Assembly (NCBI GenBank): GCA_013697825.1
Contig: JACCWD010000055.1
Location: forward strand, 1 to 46,233
Length of the DNA: 46,233 nt
DNA from: Rubrobacter sp.
GTDB taxonomy: Bacteria > Actinomycetota > Rubrobacteria > Rubrobacterales > Rubrobacteraceae
Direction of reading: 5' to 3'
Shown: positions 24,669-33,023 of the stretch, piece after piece
How the letters are laid out: each line of letters starts with the position of its first letter
Position numbering within the stretch: position 1 is the first letter of the stretch
Position numbers and translations under genes: made by a program
Notes under the pieces: generated by a model
What the model saw: the letters and a program-made list of their open reading frames with translations, nothing else
Database searches by the model: none
Told to the model about the DNA's origin: nothing

Positions 24669-26464
24669 GGTTCTGTCGCGTTCTTGGTGAAACGGATCAT
24701 CCCTCCCGGCATGCGCTCGGACACTCCTCTTTCAGGCCGCCAGCATCCTCGCCCGGAGCAACTCGAAACCGGCCCTCCCGTATCCTTGTCGCTTCAGGAG
24801 TTTGAGCTTGTGGACGAAGCCTTCCACAGGGCCGTTGCTCCACTTCTCCGTGAGTCCCGCCCCCACCGCGTCGAGGTCCTTCCTCAAGCCCGCGGCGAAA
24901 CTCCGCATCGCCTTGGAGCGGGACTCCTCAGCGTCCTTCAGCCACCCGTCCAGATCCTCTCCTTCGAGCTTTCTGACCATCTCTGAGAACTCCCGGGTCA
25001 GTTTGCGCGTGTCGGCGAGAGCCTCGTCTGCCTCGCAAAGCCGGTTGAGATACGCTTCCTGCTCCTCGTCGAGTTTCTCCTCGTGGCGCATGAACAACGC
25101 GGCCACGTTCTTGGCCGTGGGAGAGAGTCCCGCGATGGAACCCTGCTTCGCTCGCGGCACGGACGAGACCGGCTTGCCCCGGGCCTCGGCGCGCCGGAGT
25201 TGCGCGATGAAGCGGGAGCAGGTCTCCTCGCTGTTTTGGTAGCCCCTCTCGCGGATCTCGCGGTAGAGACGCTTGCCATTGTGGCATCCCTCTCTCCAGC
25301 GCGCGACGAGATAGGACACGTACGGATCCAGCACGCTTGCCTTCTTCTTGTAGCCTCTGCGCAGCGGTGGCTCTTCGAGATCCTTGTAGCGGTAGACGGT
25401 TCCGGCGCTGATGCCGAGCCTCTTGCAGATGTGCCTGAGATCCGCCCCCGCGAGGTAGAGGCGGCGGATGTCCCTCCACTGCCCAACGAGGCGTTCGTGG
25501 CGTTTCCTCGCGGCCTCCTCGATCTTCCGGTCGTGCGTTCTCGGTCGGTTCGGCATGACAGGCCCGGAGCCGAAGGCGGCGTTGTCGCTCTCCTCTTCGG
25601 GCGCCTCCTCCGGCGCCGCCGCTTTTCGGAGTAAGGGTTGTTTCTGGAGTAGGTAGCCCTCCAGGGCGGACGCGAGGTTATGGAGCAGGTGCCAGCGGTC
25701 GGCCACGTGCGCGGCGCCGGGAGCGCCTTTGGCCAACCCTTCCCGATAGATGTTCGAGCGGTCACGAGTCGCTATCTCCACCTCCGCGCCGGGATGCTCC
25801 TCGAACCAGGCCACGAGGCTCTCCTGGGAGCGCTGCGGGAGAAGATCCACGACCCTGCGGCGTTCGAGGTTCACAAGTATCGTGCCGTAGGCGCTGCCTT
25901 TCTTGAAGGCGAAATCGTCAACACCAAGCACCCTGACCCTCCCGACCTCCGGCAGGGGCGCGGCCTTGATCCTCCTCAGAAAAGTGTCGCGCGCGGCGAC
26001 GATGCCCAGCTCCAGCGCCAGCCTCGCTCCCGCCCTGCCGCCGAGTTCGAGGGCGATCGCCAGCAGCGCCTCTTCCAGGCGATTAGTCTTGCGGGCACGA
26101 GGAGCGACCTCGGGCAGCCTCTCGCAGAAGATCTTCCGCTCGCACGAAGGCTCGTCGCAGAAGAAGCGCCTCGCGCGAACCTCGAGCGTTACGGAGATCC
26201 CGTGCCAGGGCAGATCGGAGACGGTGCGATGGTAGCGACTATGCACCCGGGAGGAGCCACCACCGCATACCGGGCATACGCATCTCGTCGCGCCGGAGTC
26301 CACGTGGATGCTTACGCGTCCGGTTTCCATACTCAGGCTCTCGAGTTCCAAGCCCTTCGGTAGCAGTTCGCGGCTGGCGACGACGGTCCTCATACGACGC
26401 TTCTCCTTACCCGACTCTACAGAGCCTAACGGTAAGGCTTATTCACCAAGAACGCGACAGAACC
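24669..26464 (-). mobile_element. ISL3-family insertion sequence, 1796 bp
   Basis: The ends are perfect 23-bp inverted repeats: 24669-24691 begins GGTTCTGTCGCG and 26442-26464 ends CGCGACAGAACC. One transposase gene fills the element on the minus strand. The flanks share TATG (24665-24668 and 26465-26468), and joining them restores the interrupted binding-protein gene, which fixes the boundaries. A 4-bp target duplication is shorter than the 8 bp usual for ISL3. Confidence 0.92.
24732..26393 (-). CDS. ISL3-family transposase
   Basis: The 553-residue transposase has an N-terminal zinc-binding region (CPVCGG and CDEPSCERKIFCERLPE), the family segment RVLGVDDFAFKKG carrying the first catalytic Asp, then ATRDRSNIYREG with the second, and HVADRWHLLHNL, a hallmark of the ISL3 DDE domain. 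Between the catalytic residues lies an inserted helical region with a helix-turn-helix (ICKRLGISAGTVYRYKD). The length is long for the family, which is usually 400-550 residues, and the frame is intact, so the element is probably active. The end PVEGFVHKLKLLKRQGYGRAGFELLRAR is typical for the family. Confidence 0.93.
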   Translation of the reverse strand: MRTVVASRELLPKGLELESLSMETGRVSIHVDSGATRCVCPVCGGGSSRVHSRYHRTVSDLPWHGISVTLEVRARRFFCDEPSCERKIFCERLPEVAPRARKTNRLEEALLAIALELGGRAGARLALELGIVAARDTFLRRIKAAPLPEVGRVRVLGVDDFAFKKGSAYGTILVNLERRRVVDLLPQRSQESLVAWFEEHPGAEVEIATRDRSNIYREGLAKGAPGAAHVADRWHLLHNLASALEGYLLQKQPLLRKAAAPEEAPEEESDNAAFGSGPVMPNRPRTHDRKIEEAARKRHERLVGQWRDIRRLYLAGADLRHICKRLGISAGTVYRYKDLEEPPLRRGYKKKASVLDPYVSYLVARWREGCHNGKRLYREIRERGYQNSEETCSRFIAQLRRAEARGKPVSSVPRAKQGSIAGLSPTAKNVAALFMRHEEKLDEEQEAYLNRLCEADEALADTRKLTREFSEMVRKLEGEDLDGWLKDAEESRSKAMRSFAAGLRKDLDAVGAGLTEKWSNGPVEGFVHKLKLLKRQGYGRAGFELLRARMLAA

Positions 26465-27308
26465 TATGCGACGGATGTCGATGTCGCGCTTGTTTTGGAC
26501 TTGCCGCTCGTCGGTGGCGGCACGGCCCGCGGGCTTGCGAGGCAGCCATTCGCCCGGTATCAGCCGGAGGATCGTCTCGAAGACGTGGAGAGGCTTGGCA
26601 CTTTCCCGGAGGCGAACTACGAGCAGATCGCCTCCGTGCAGCCCGACTGCATCATCGACAGCACGACGAACGACCGGGAGCAGTATGAGAGGCTGTCGCA
26701 GATCGCGCCTACCTTCAACTTCAATGAGATCCTTTATGGTGAAGGCTCGCTGGCGGATTGGCCGCGCGCTCTCAAGTCTGTCGCAAAGGTCTTTGGTCGG
26801 GGAAATGTGGCGGAGCAAGTTTTGAGCGACTACGAAGAGCGGGCCGCCGACCTTCGCGCTCGCCTGGCCGAGAGATGGGCCGGCGCGACGTTCGCCGTGG
26901 TGGGCGGAGGAGAGCCGGGGACGCTGAACATAAACTATCTCAACTCGCAGCCCTTACTCATACTATCCGAAGAACTCAGCCTCGCCCCGGCGGAGTTCGT
27001 GCCTGAAACCTACGAGGAATACCTCGAAGAAGGGCGGCTCTCGCTGGAGAGGATCGACCTTCTCCAAGAAGTGGATCTCCTCTTCGTACGAGTGGAAGTC
27101 AGCCAGGCCGGCCCCGGACGAGACAGGGGAGTGGTCGCTCCGATGCTCGAGTCGCCACTCTGGAAAAGGCTGCCCGCCGTCCGAGCCGGACAAGTCCATG
27201 AGTTCGACGCCGAACTCTTCTACGCTTCCCCCCTCACAGCGACCGCCTTCCTCGATGCCGTCGAAAACTCTTTGCTATCTTGAAGGAAATCGAAAAAGGA
27301 GACGAAAC

Positions 27309-27884
27309 ATGGGCAAAGCATTCGACCGCATAAACGAAAGGCTCGCGGCGTGGATCTCCCGCCAACCCATGTTCTTCGTAGCCACCGCCCCCGCCGACCC
27401 GGACACCCGCATAAACGTCTCCCCTCGTGGCCTCGACACCTTCCGCATCCTCGACGAGAACCACGTCGCATGGCTCGACCTCACCGGGAGCGGCATCGAA
27501 ACCATCGCCCACTTGAAGGCCGACGGGCGCATCACGCTCATGTTTTGCGCCTTCGAAGGCTCGGCGAGGATTGTGCGTTTGTATGGACACGGAACCGTCC
27601 ACGAGACGGGAGATGCTTTGTATGAAGAACTCCGCCCTCGCTTCCCTGACCTTCCGGGGGAGCGGGCGATCATCGCCGTGGACGTGGATCGCGTCTCCAC
27701 CTCATGCGGCTTCGGAGTCCCGCTCATGGACTTCGTCGGACTCCGCGAAGATTTGCCGGACTTCGCCGGAAGCCTCGGCGAGGAGGGCATGGCTCGGTAC
27801 CGCGAGAAAAACAATGCCGAGAGCATTGACGGGTTTCCCGGCATCCCCGTACAGTCAGCCGAAAGCGAAAAGCTGACTGGCTGA
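27309..27884 (+). CDS. Pyridoxamine 5'-phosphate oxidase-like flavin-binding protein
   Basis: The 191-residue protein has the split-barrel fold of the PNPOx-like family: MFFVATAPADPDTRINVSPRG, VAWLDLTGSGIETIAHLK and GRITLMFCAFEG are the FMN-binding strands. Short members of this kind are flavin or F420-dependent oxidoreductases or heme-binding proteins; the substrate is unknown. ATG 27309 is preceded by AAAAGGAGACG. It follows the binding-protein operon by 25 bases on the same strand and could be part of it. The last codons contain a perfect CAGTCAGC/GCTGACTG stem (27852-27879) that may help terminate transcription. Confidence 0.85.
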   Translation: MGKAFDRINERLAAWISRQPMFFVATAPADPDTRINVSPRGLDTFRILDENHVAWLDLTGSGIETIAHLKADGRITLMFCAFEGSARIVRLYGHGTVHETGDALYEELRPRFPDLPGERAIIAVDVDRVSTSCGFGVPLMDFVGLREDLPDFAGSLGEEGMARYREKNNAESIDGFPGIPVQSAESEKLTG

Positions 27885-27919
27885 GAAGCGCGGTTCGTTG
27901 CCGGGCGGGCCGCTTCATT

Positions 27920-28234
27920 TCACCGAATTCCGGTTCGCTGCTCCTCTTCATGGAGCCGATCAGTCAAGAACTCGGAGATGAGATCCTCTAGGCGCGACCC
28001 TCTGATCCGGGCGATCCGCTGCAGGCGGCGCGCGACTTCTGGTGTTATTCCTATTTCGCGCAGCGATTGTGGTATTTCAAGAGCCGGAGGGCCGCCTGAC
28101 TCGGAAGCCGGACGCATTTGATCCAGCAGGGCCGGACCGAGCGAGTGCTTGCCCCAGAATTCGTCCTCTTCGTCCTCGCTCTTGAACTCCGGCACCTCGT
28201 CCCAACTATTGATTTTTGTTAGCTTGTCTCCCAT
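27920..28234 (-). CDS. BrnA-like antitoxin
   Basis: The 104-residue protein is acidic at its N-terminus (INSWDEVPEFKSEDEEDEFWGKHSLG), a pattern common to antitoxins of the BrnA/CopG-related group, and has a C-terminal ribbon-helix-helix-like end (ITPEVARRLQRIARIRGSRLEDLISEFL). It lies three bases after a BrnT-like gene on the same strand, the usual toxin-then-antitoxin order. It should bind the toxin with its tail and repress the shared promoter. Family assignment is by pattern, not search. Confidence 0.7.
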   Translation of the reverse strand: MGDKLTKINSWDEVPEFKSEDEEDEFWGKHSLGPALLDQMRPASESGGPPALEIPQSLREIGITPEVARRLQRIARIRGSRLEDLISEFLTDRLHEEEQRTGIR

Positions 28235-28237
28235 ATC

Positions 28238-28513
28238 TTAGCCTCGTCCGTACCTTCGCTTCTCCGCGTCGTTGGCGCCCCGGAATGTTATTGGCCGGAG
28301 CCTTTCTCCTCGATGAGTATAGACGACGAAGAGGATCCTCCCTTCATCGCTCGCCCCGAGCCACGCTTCGCGACGCTCACCTTCTTTATTGTAAGCTCCG
28401 GCCACCTTGCCTTCGAAGTCCTTCAACGCCTGCTCGACTTCTTCTCGACCGACCCCGTGCCAGAGGAGCTTTCCCAAGTTCCCGTCGTCCCAATCGAATT
28501 CTATCCAGAGTAT
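28238..28513 (-). CDS. BrnT-like toxin, start codon unclear
   Basis: The frame encodes a small protein with GEEVEQAL-type helices, GERREAWLGAS, RILFVVYTHRGERLRPITFRGANDAEKRRYG, matching the BrnT ribonuclease-toxin pattern. A start at TTG 28477 would lose the family's N-terminal FDWD motif (WIEFDWDDGNLGKLLWHGV), which is encoded just upstream in frame. The only codon with a well-placed ribosome site is ATA at 28511-28513, seven bases after GGGAGG, so the gene may have lost its ATG by one base change, or may use a rare start. It begins 14 bases after the aldehyde dehydrogenase stop, on the same strand. Confidence 0.65.
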   Translation of the reverse strand: MLWIEFDWDDGNLGKLLWHGVGREEVEQALKDFEGKVAGAYNKEGERREAWLGASDEGRILFVVYTHRGERLRPITFRGANDAEKRRYGRG

Positions 28514-28527
28514 ACTCAGCCCTCCCG

Positions 28528-29961
28528 TTAGATTTTGCTCATGACGTGCTTCACCCGCGTATAGTCCTCAAAGCCGTACATCGAGAGATCCTTGCCGTGG
28601 CCCGAGTGCTTGAATCCACCATGCGGCATCTCCGCGACGAGCGGTATGTGCGTGTTTATCCACACACACCCGAAGTCGAGCCTCCGACTCACCCGCATCG
28701 CCCGGGCATGGTTCGTCGTGAACACACTCGACGCGAGACCGTACTTCACCCCGTTCGCCCACCGAACCGCCTCGTCCTCGTCCGAGAAAGTCTGGACGGT
28801 GATGACCGGACCGAAGATCTCGTTTTGCGAAGCCTCGTCTCCTTGCCGAAGCCCGCCCACCACCGTCGGCGAGAAGAAGTATCCGCGCTCCCCGAAACGC
28901 TCTCCGCCTGTGGTGACTTCGGCGTGATCCGGGAGCCGATCCACCATCCCCGACACATGCGCGAGCTGCCTCTCATTATTGAGCGGCCCATACAAAACAT
29001 CCTCGTCGTCCGGCGCGCCCGTCTTCGTTGCCTTCGCCTGTTCGGTGAGGGCGGCCACGAAGTTGTCGTATGCTCCCGGCGCGGCGAGGACGCGCGTCGC
29101 TGCCGTGCAATCCTGTCCGGCGTTGAAATACCCTGCCACGGCGATTTCTTCGGCGGCGGCCTCGATGTCCGCGTCATCGAATACGAGGACCGGAGCCTTC
29201 CCCCCGAGTTCGAGGTGCGTCCGTTTCAAATCCCTCGCCGCCGCCCCCGCGACCTCCATCCCCGCCCGCACCGACCCGGTGATCGAGACCATTTGCGGCG
29301 TGGGATGCTCGACGAGCATTCTTCCGGTGTCGCGGTCGCCGCACACCACGTTGAAAACGCCCGGCGGCATGAACTCCGAGGCCATCTCCGCGAGCATCAC
29401 CGTCGTCGCGGGCGTCGTGTCCGACGGCTTCATGACGATGGTGTTCCCGGCGGCGATGGCCGGGGCGAACTTCCACGTCGCCATCATCATCGGATAATTC
29501 CACGGCGTGACCTTCGCGCACACCCCCACCGGCTCCCGCCGCACGAATGACGTGTACCCGCTCATATACTCCCCGGCGGACTTCCCTTCGAGAATGCGGG
29601 CGGCCCCGGCGAAGAACCGGATTTGATCCACCATCGCCGGGATCTCCTCTTCCATAGTCATCCCGATGGGCTTCCCCGTATTCTCCGACTCCGCCCGAAC
29701 CAATTCCTCGGCTCGATCCTCGATCGCATCCGCGAGCCGGAGCATCGCGAGCTGCCTCTCGGAAGGAGTCGCGTCGCGCCACACCTCGAACGCTTTCTCC
29801 GCCGCCTCGAAAGCCCGATCCACATCCACTTTATCCGAGGCCGGAGCCTCACCGGATATTTCACCCGTCGTCGGGTCAACGAGTTCGTAGAAACGACCCT
29901 CGGCGGGCTGCGTCCGCTCGCCCCCGACAAAGTTCTCCACCCGTTTCACTCCGGTCTCCAT
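28528..29961 (-). CDS. Aldehyde dehydrogenase, gamma-aminobutyraldehyde-type
   Basis: The 477-residue NAD(P)-dependent aldehyde dehydrogenase has KVTPWNYPMMMATWK, the catalytic base Glu251 in LELGGKAP and the nucleophile Cys285 in AGQDCTAATR. The context of polyamine uptake and amine-oxidising genes points to oxidation of 4-aminobutyraldehyde or 3-aminopropanal to the amino acid. ATG 29961 is chosen over the longer frame because AAAGGAGA lies just upstream and the fold starts there. It is 14 bases after the flavin oxidoreductase stop, so the two are cotranscribed. Confidence 0.9.
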   Translation of the reverse strand: METGVKRVENFVGGERTQPAEGRFYELVDPTTGEISGEAPASDKVDVDRAFEAAEKAFEVWRDATPSERQLAMLRLADAIEDRAEELVRAESENTGKPIGMTMEEEIPAMVDQIRFFAGAARILEGKSAGEYMSGYTSFVRREPVGVCAKVTPWNYPMMMATWKFAPAIAAGNTIVMKPSDTTPATTVMLAEMASEFMPPGVFNVVCGDRDTGRMLVEHPTPQMVSITGSVRAGMEVAGAAARDLKRTHLELGGKAPVLVFDDADIEAAAEEIAVAGYFNAGQDCTAATRVLAAPGAYDNFVAALTEQAKATKTGAPDDEDVLYGPLNNERQLAHVSGMVDRLPDHAEVTTGGERFGERGYFFSPTVVGGLRQGDEASQNEIFGPVITVQTFSDEDEAVRWANGVKYGLASSVFTTNHARAMRVSRRLDFGCVWINTHIPLVAEMPHGGFKHSGHGKDLSMYGFEDYTRVKHVMSKI

Positions 29962-29975
29962 AATTTCTCCTTTCC

Positions 29976-31532
29976 CTAAATCCGTTCGTCTCTTCCCAAA
30001 ATCTCCACCGCGCAATTCCGTCCCGCCGCCCCGAACACCGCCCCGCCCGGCCACACTCCGGCCCCGCAAAGATAAAGGTTCCCCACGGGCGCTTCATACC
30101 CCGAGAAGCCCGGAGCGGGACGCCCCCCGAACATACGATCCGGCGTCATCTCCCCGTGGAAGATATTCCCGCCCGAGATCCCGATCTTCGCCTCGATATC
30201 CGGCGGCCCGAGAACCTCGACGTGCTCGATAGCGTCCGGCAAGTTCGGGGCATACTCCGCAAAGGTGTCTATGATGCGCTTCCCAATTTCATCCCGCCTC
30301 TCCTCCCACGTCCCTTCGGCGAGCCGATACGGGGCATACTGGCAAAACAGGCTCATCGTATGCTTCCCACTCGGCGCGAGTCCGTCCTCCGTCGCGCTTT
30401 GTATGTACCCCTCCATGAACGGACGCTCGGACGGACGACCCTCCTTCGCGTCCTCCCACGCGGTTTGCAAATAGTCCACCGAGGGATTTATGACGATGGC
30501 CCCGACATGCTGCGGCCCGACGCTTTTGCCCGGCATCGCCGTGAAGTCCGGCAACCCCCCGAGGCCGAGAAGCACCTTCACCACCGAACCCTCCGTCCGC
30601 GTATTCTTCACACTTTCGGCGAGACCTTCCGGCAAAGCCCCCTCGCCGACCATGCCGAGGAAGGTTCGCTCCGGGTCGGCGTTCGAAATTATTATGTCCG
30701 CCTCGAAGGAGCGTCCATCGCGGAGTGCCACGGCACGGGCTTCGCCGTCTTCGCCGACCTCGATCCCCTCGACCTCCTCATCCGTGAGGATTTCGGCTCC
30801 GGCCTCTCTCGCCGCCGACGCGATGCTCTCCGCAACCATCCCCATCCCGCCCCGGACATATCCCCACGCCCCTCGATGCCCGCCGACGCTTCCGAGTATG
30901 TGATGGAACTTTATATACGCCGTACCGGAATCCCGCGGCCCGGCATTCGTCCCGATGACGCCCCCGACGCACAACGGAGCCTTTACCTCCTCCGACTCGA
31001 AGAACTCGTCGAGGAGATCGGCGACGCTCGCCTTCGTGAGTCGCCGCCAGTCTTCCTCTCCCTCCAGCCCGTCGAAGGCGGCTTCGAGTTCGGATTCGGT
31101 GGGCGTTCTTCGGTTCATGAGCGGGCGCATACGGGCGATTATGCGATCCCACATTTTCCAGTATGCGTCGTAGTTCTCGGCGTCCCTCTTCGAGAACTTC
31201 CGGATTTCGGCCTTCGTCCTTTCGCCGTCGAGATACGAAGTGAGACTTCTTCCGTCCGGGAACGGGGTGAAATATTGCGGATCGAGGGGTCGGATGTCGT
31301 ATCCGTGCCTTTCGAGTTCGAGTTCGCGGACGACTTCGGGGAGGAGCAAACTGCACACGTACGAGCATGTCGAGAGTTTGTATCCGGGCCAAAACTCCTC
31401 CGTCACCGTCGCCCCGCCGATGACCTCGCGCCGTTCGAGTACGAGAACCGACTTTCCGGCCTTCGCGAGGTACGCCGCCGTGATGAGGCCGTTATGCCCC
31501 GAGCCGACGATGATGGCGTCGTGGCGGGTCAT
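29976..31532 (-). CDS. FAD-dependent oxidoreductase, phytoene-desaturase/PYROXD2-like
   Basis: The 518-residue protein has an N-terminal dinucleotide fold, IIVGSGHNGLITAAYLAKAG, followed by VLERREVIGGA, and a C-terminal FAD motif near LYLCGAGVWPGGAVFGAAG. It belongs to the CrtI/amine-oxidase superfamily, closest in style to PYROXD2-type proteins. The substrate is unknown; since it is next to an aldehyde dehydrogenase in a polyamine cluster it may oxidise an amine or aminoaldehyde derivative. It starts at ATG 31532 and precedes the aldehyde dehydrogenase in the same operon. Confidence 0.85.
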   Translation of the reverse strand: MTRHDAIIVGSGHNGLITAAYLAKAGKSVLVLERREVIGGATVTEEFWPGYKLSTCSYVCSLLLPEVVRELELERHGYDIRPLDPQYFTPFPDGRSLTSYLDGERTKAEIRKFSKRDAENYDAYWKMWDRIIARMRPLMNRRTPTESELEAAFDGLEGEEDWRRLTKASVADLLDEFFESEEVKAPLCVGGVIGTNAGPRDSGTAYIKFHHILGSVGGHRGAWGYVRGGMGMVAESIASAAREAGAEILTDEEVEGIEVGEDGEARAVALRDGRSFEADIIISNADPERTFLGMVGEGALPEGLAESVKNTRTEGSVVKVLLGLGGLPDFTAMPGKSVGPQHVGAIVINPSVDYLQTAWEDAKEGRPSERPFMEGYIQSATEDGLAPSGKHTMSLFCQYAPYRLAEGTWEERRDEIGKRIIDTFAEYAPNLPDAIEHVEVLGPPDIEAKIGISGGNIFHGEMTPDRMFGGRPAPGFSGYEAPVGNLYLCGAGVWPGGAVFGAAGRNCAVEILGRDERI

Positions 31533-31683
31533 GCCGCATGCTCGCTTCGCCCAGCTTCGCCCGGAGGAACGAGGGAGTCGGAAAAGCCGCGAGTCGAATT
31601 TCCCCGATTCGCGGCGGTCGGGTGATTCGCGGCGGCGCTCCCGGCTCCTCCATCTCCGCCCTCGAATAAGCGGCCATTCCTTC

Positions 31684-32250
31684 TCATCCCTCGAAGAACT
31701 CCTCTTGCGTGAGCTTCATCAAATACTCCGGCTCCGGCTCCTCGGGGACGTGTATCGTTTTGAAATACCGGAAGCCCGCTTTCCCGTAGGCTCGGATCGC
31801 CGACTCGTTCTTCGGCTCCGGCCCGATGATGCATGTTTCGTATCGTCCGTCGGAGAAGACGATACCCTCGAGGAAGCGACGGATAATATTCGGCCCGAGT
31901 CCTTTATAGAGAAACTCCGGCTCTCCGATGAAGAGATCCACGCCCGCCGAGTCCTCGACACCGACGAGCTTCGCATACTCCTCGTCGGCGGAGAGTGGGT
32001 ATGTTTGTATGTATCCGATCGGCGTGCCTTCGCGGAGGATGAGATGCGGTTCGACCCCCGCCTTCCCCTCGATGTACGGGAGATACCTCTCCTCGACCTC
32101 CTCCAAAGTCCCGACATCCTCATACCACCACCGGGCGACGTGCGGCGTGTTCAGCCAACGGTGGATGAGCGGTATCTCCGATGTCCGGAGCCGCCGGAAA
32201 GAGATGCCATCCACGGCGGACTCCGGGCCGGTCGCCGCGTCCTTCATCAT
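31684..32250 (-). CDS. GNAT N-acetyltransferase, AAC(6')-like
   Basis: The 188-residue protein resembles the AAC(6')-Ib-type GNAT group: ISFRRLRTSEIPLIHRWLNTPHVARWW at the N-terminus, GYIQTYPL, GVDLFIGEPEFLYKGLGPNIIRRFL as the acetyl-CoA site and NESAIRAYGKAGFRYFKTI at the C-terminus. The acceptor may be an aminoglycoside or another amine; in a polyamine gene region a polyamine acceptor deserves consideration. ATG 32248-32250 overlaps the TAA of the upstream metallo-hydrolase gene, so translation is coupled. Confidence 0.82.
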   Translation of the reverse strand: MMKDAATGPESAVDGISFRRLRTSEIPLIHRWLNTPHVARWWYEDVGTLEEVEERYLPYIEGKAGVEPHLILREGTPIGYIQTYPLSADEEYAKLVGVEDSAGVDLFIGEPEFLYKGLGPNIIRRFLEGIVFSDGRYETCIIGPEPKNESAIRAYGKAGFRYFKTIHVPEEPEPEYLMKLTQEEFFEG

Positions 32251-32948
32251 TAATATCGGCACTCCGCCACGGCTTGCCGGAGCGTCTCCCTCGCGTGCTC
32301 GCGGATCGCCTTCCCGTGCGTGAGGATGACGGTCCGGATGTCTTCCTTCACGATCTTTTCGGCGGAGCGTTTCGCAAGCGCGGGGTCGGTGCATACGAAT
32401 TTGCGGCCCCCGTCCCGGAGCCGCACCGGGATGCACACGAAGGCGTCGGCGGTGAAGAGAAGCCCGTCCTCCTCCCGAAACAGCGAAGTATGCCCGAGCG
32501 TATGCCCCGGCGTGGCGATCACACGGAAACCGGAGACGGCGTCTCCTTCGTTCGCCACACGACCGACGGGGGCCGTCGGGAGTGTCGTCGCCTTGTTCAC
32601 GGCCCGGAGAACCGGGTTCGGCGGCGAGTCGGGCTTCCGCTCGCCGGAGATGATGCTCGCCTCATGTGCGGAGGCGATGATCTCCGCGTGAGGCGCGAAC
32701 TCGCGTATCCCCGGAAGCCCGCCGATGTGATCCACATGGTGGTGCGTAATAAAGATCCGTTTCAGATCCGAACCCCCGACCCCGAGCGCGGAGAGAGCCT
32801 CCTTTATCTTCCCCGCATCCTTCGACACCCCCGCATCCACGAGCGTCCACCCGTCGGAGCCTTCGATGAGAAGTACGTTTATGGCGTTCGATACTCCGAT
32901 GGATTCCACCCGGTACACGTTCGGCGCGATCTGTTCGGAACGAGTCAT
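32250..32948 (-). CDS. MBL-fold metallo-hydrolase
   Basis: The 232-residue protein is a metallo-beta-lactamase-fold hydrolase with THHHVDHIGG (His69, His71, Asp73, His74), GHTLGHTSL and LFTADAF carrying the remaining metal ligands, and a final LTHG. Such proteins hydrolyse thioesters, lactones or similar esters; the substrate is unknown. It is followed by the GNAT gene with overlapping stop and start. The upstream gap to the second aldehyde dehydrogenase holds a hairpin of GTTTCAGG-type repeat. Confidence 0.87.
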   Translation of the reverse strand: MTRSEQIAPNVYRVESIGVSNAINVLLIEGSDGWTLVDAGVSKDAGKIKEALSALGVGGSDLKRIFITHHHVDHIGGLPGIREFAPHAEIIASAHEASIISGERKPDSPPNPVLRAVNKATTLPTAPVGRVANEGDAVSGFRVIATPGHTLGHTSLFREEDGLLFTADAFVCIPVRLRDGGRKFVCTDPALAKRSAEKIVKEDIRTVILTHGKAIREHARETLRQAVAECRY

Positions 32949-32966
32949 TGGAAAACCTTTCTTTCG

Positions 32967-33010
32967 AGGTTTCAGGCATCGGATTTTGTTTTTCCTGAAG
33001 CCTGAAACCT
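32967..33010. repeat. Hairpin of GTTTCAGG-family repeat
   Basis: AGGTTTCAGGC (32967-32977) is perfectly complementary to 33000-33010, with CCTGAAACCTGAAGCC words repeating around the right arm. It lies between the aldehyde dehydrogenase stop and the metallo-hydrolase start and could end or weaken the transcript. Confidence 0.65.
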
Positions 33011-33023
33011 GAAACCTGAAGCC

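Larger units (their letters stand above)
24449..27283 (+). pseudogene. Tat-exported ABC substrate-binding lipoprotein (copy 3), split by an insertion sequence
   Basis: Codons 24449-24668 give the TRRDFLIGGAVALLLAGCGS signal (Arg21-Arg22, Cys37) and the start of the mature protein, ending RLVAMY. The insertion sequence occupies 24669-26464. The reading frame resumes at 26465 with YATDVDVALVLDLPLVGGG and runs to 27283 with YERLSQIAPTFNF and a normal C-terminus. Joining the parts and removing one copy of the duplicated TATG gives a complete protein of about 344 residues with no other lesion, so the insertion is recent. Precise excision would restore the gene. As it stands the product is only a truncated lipoprotein. 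Confidence 0.9.
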
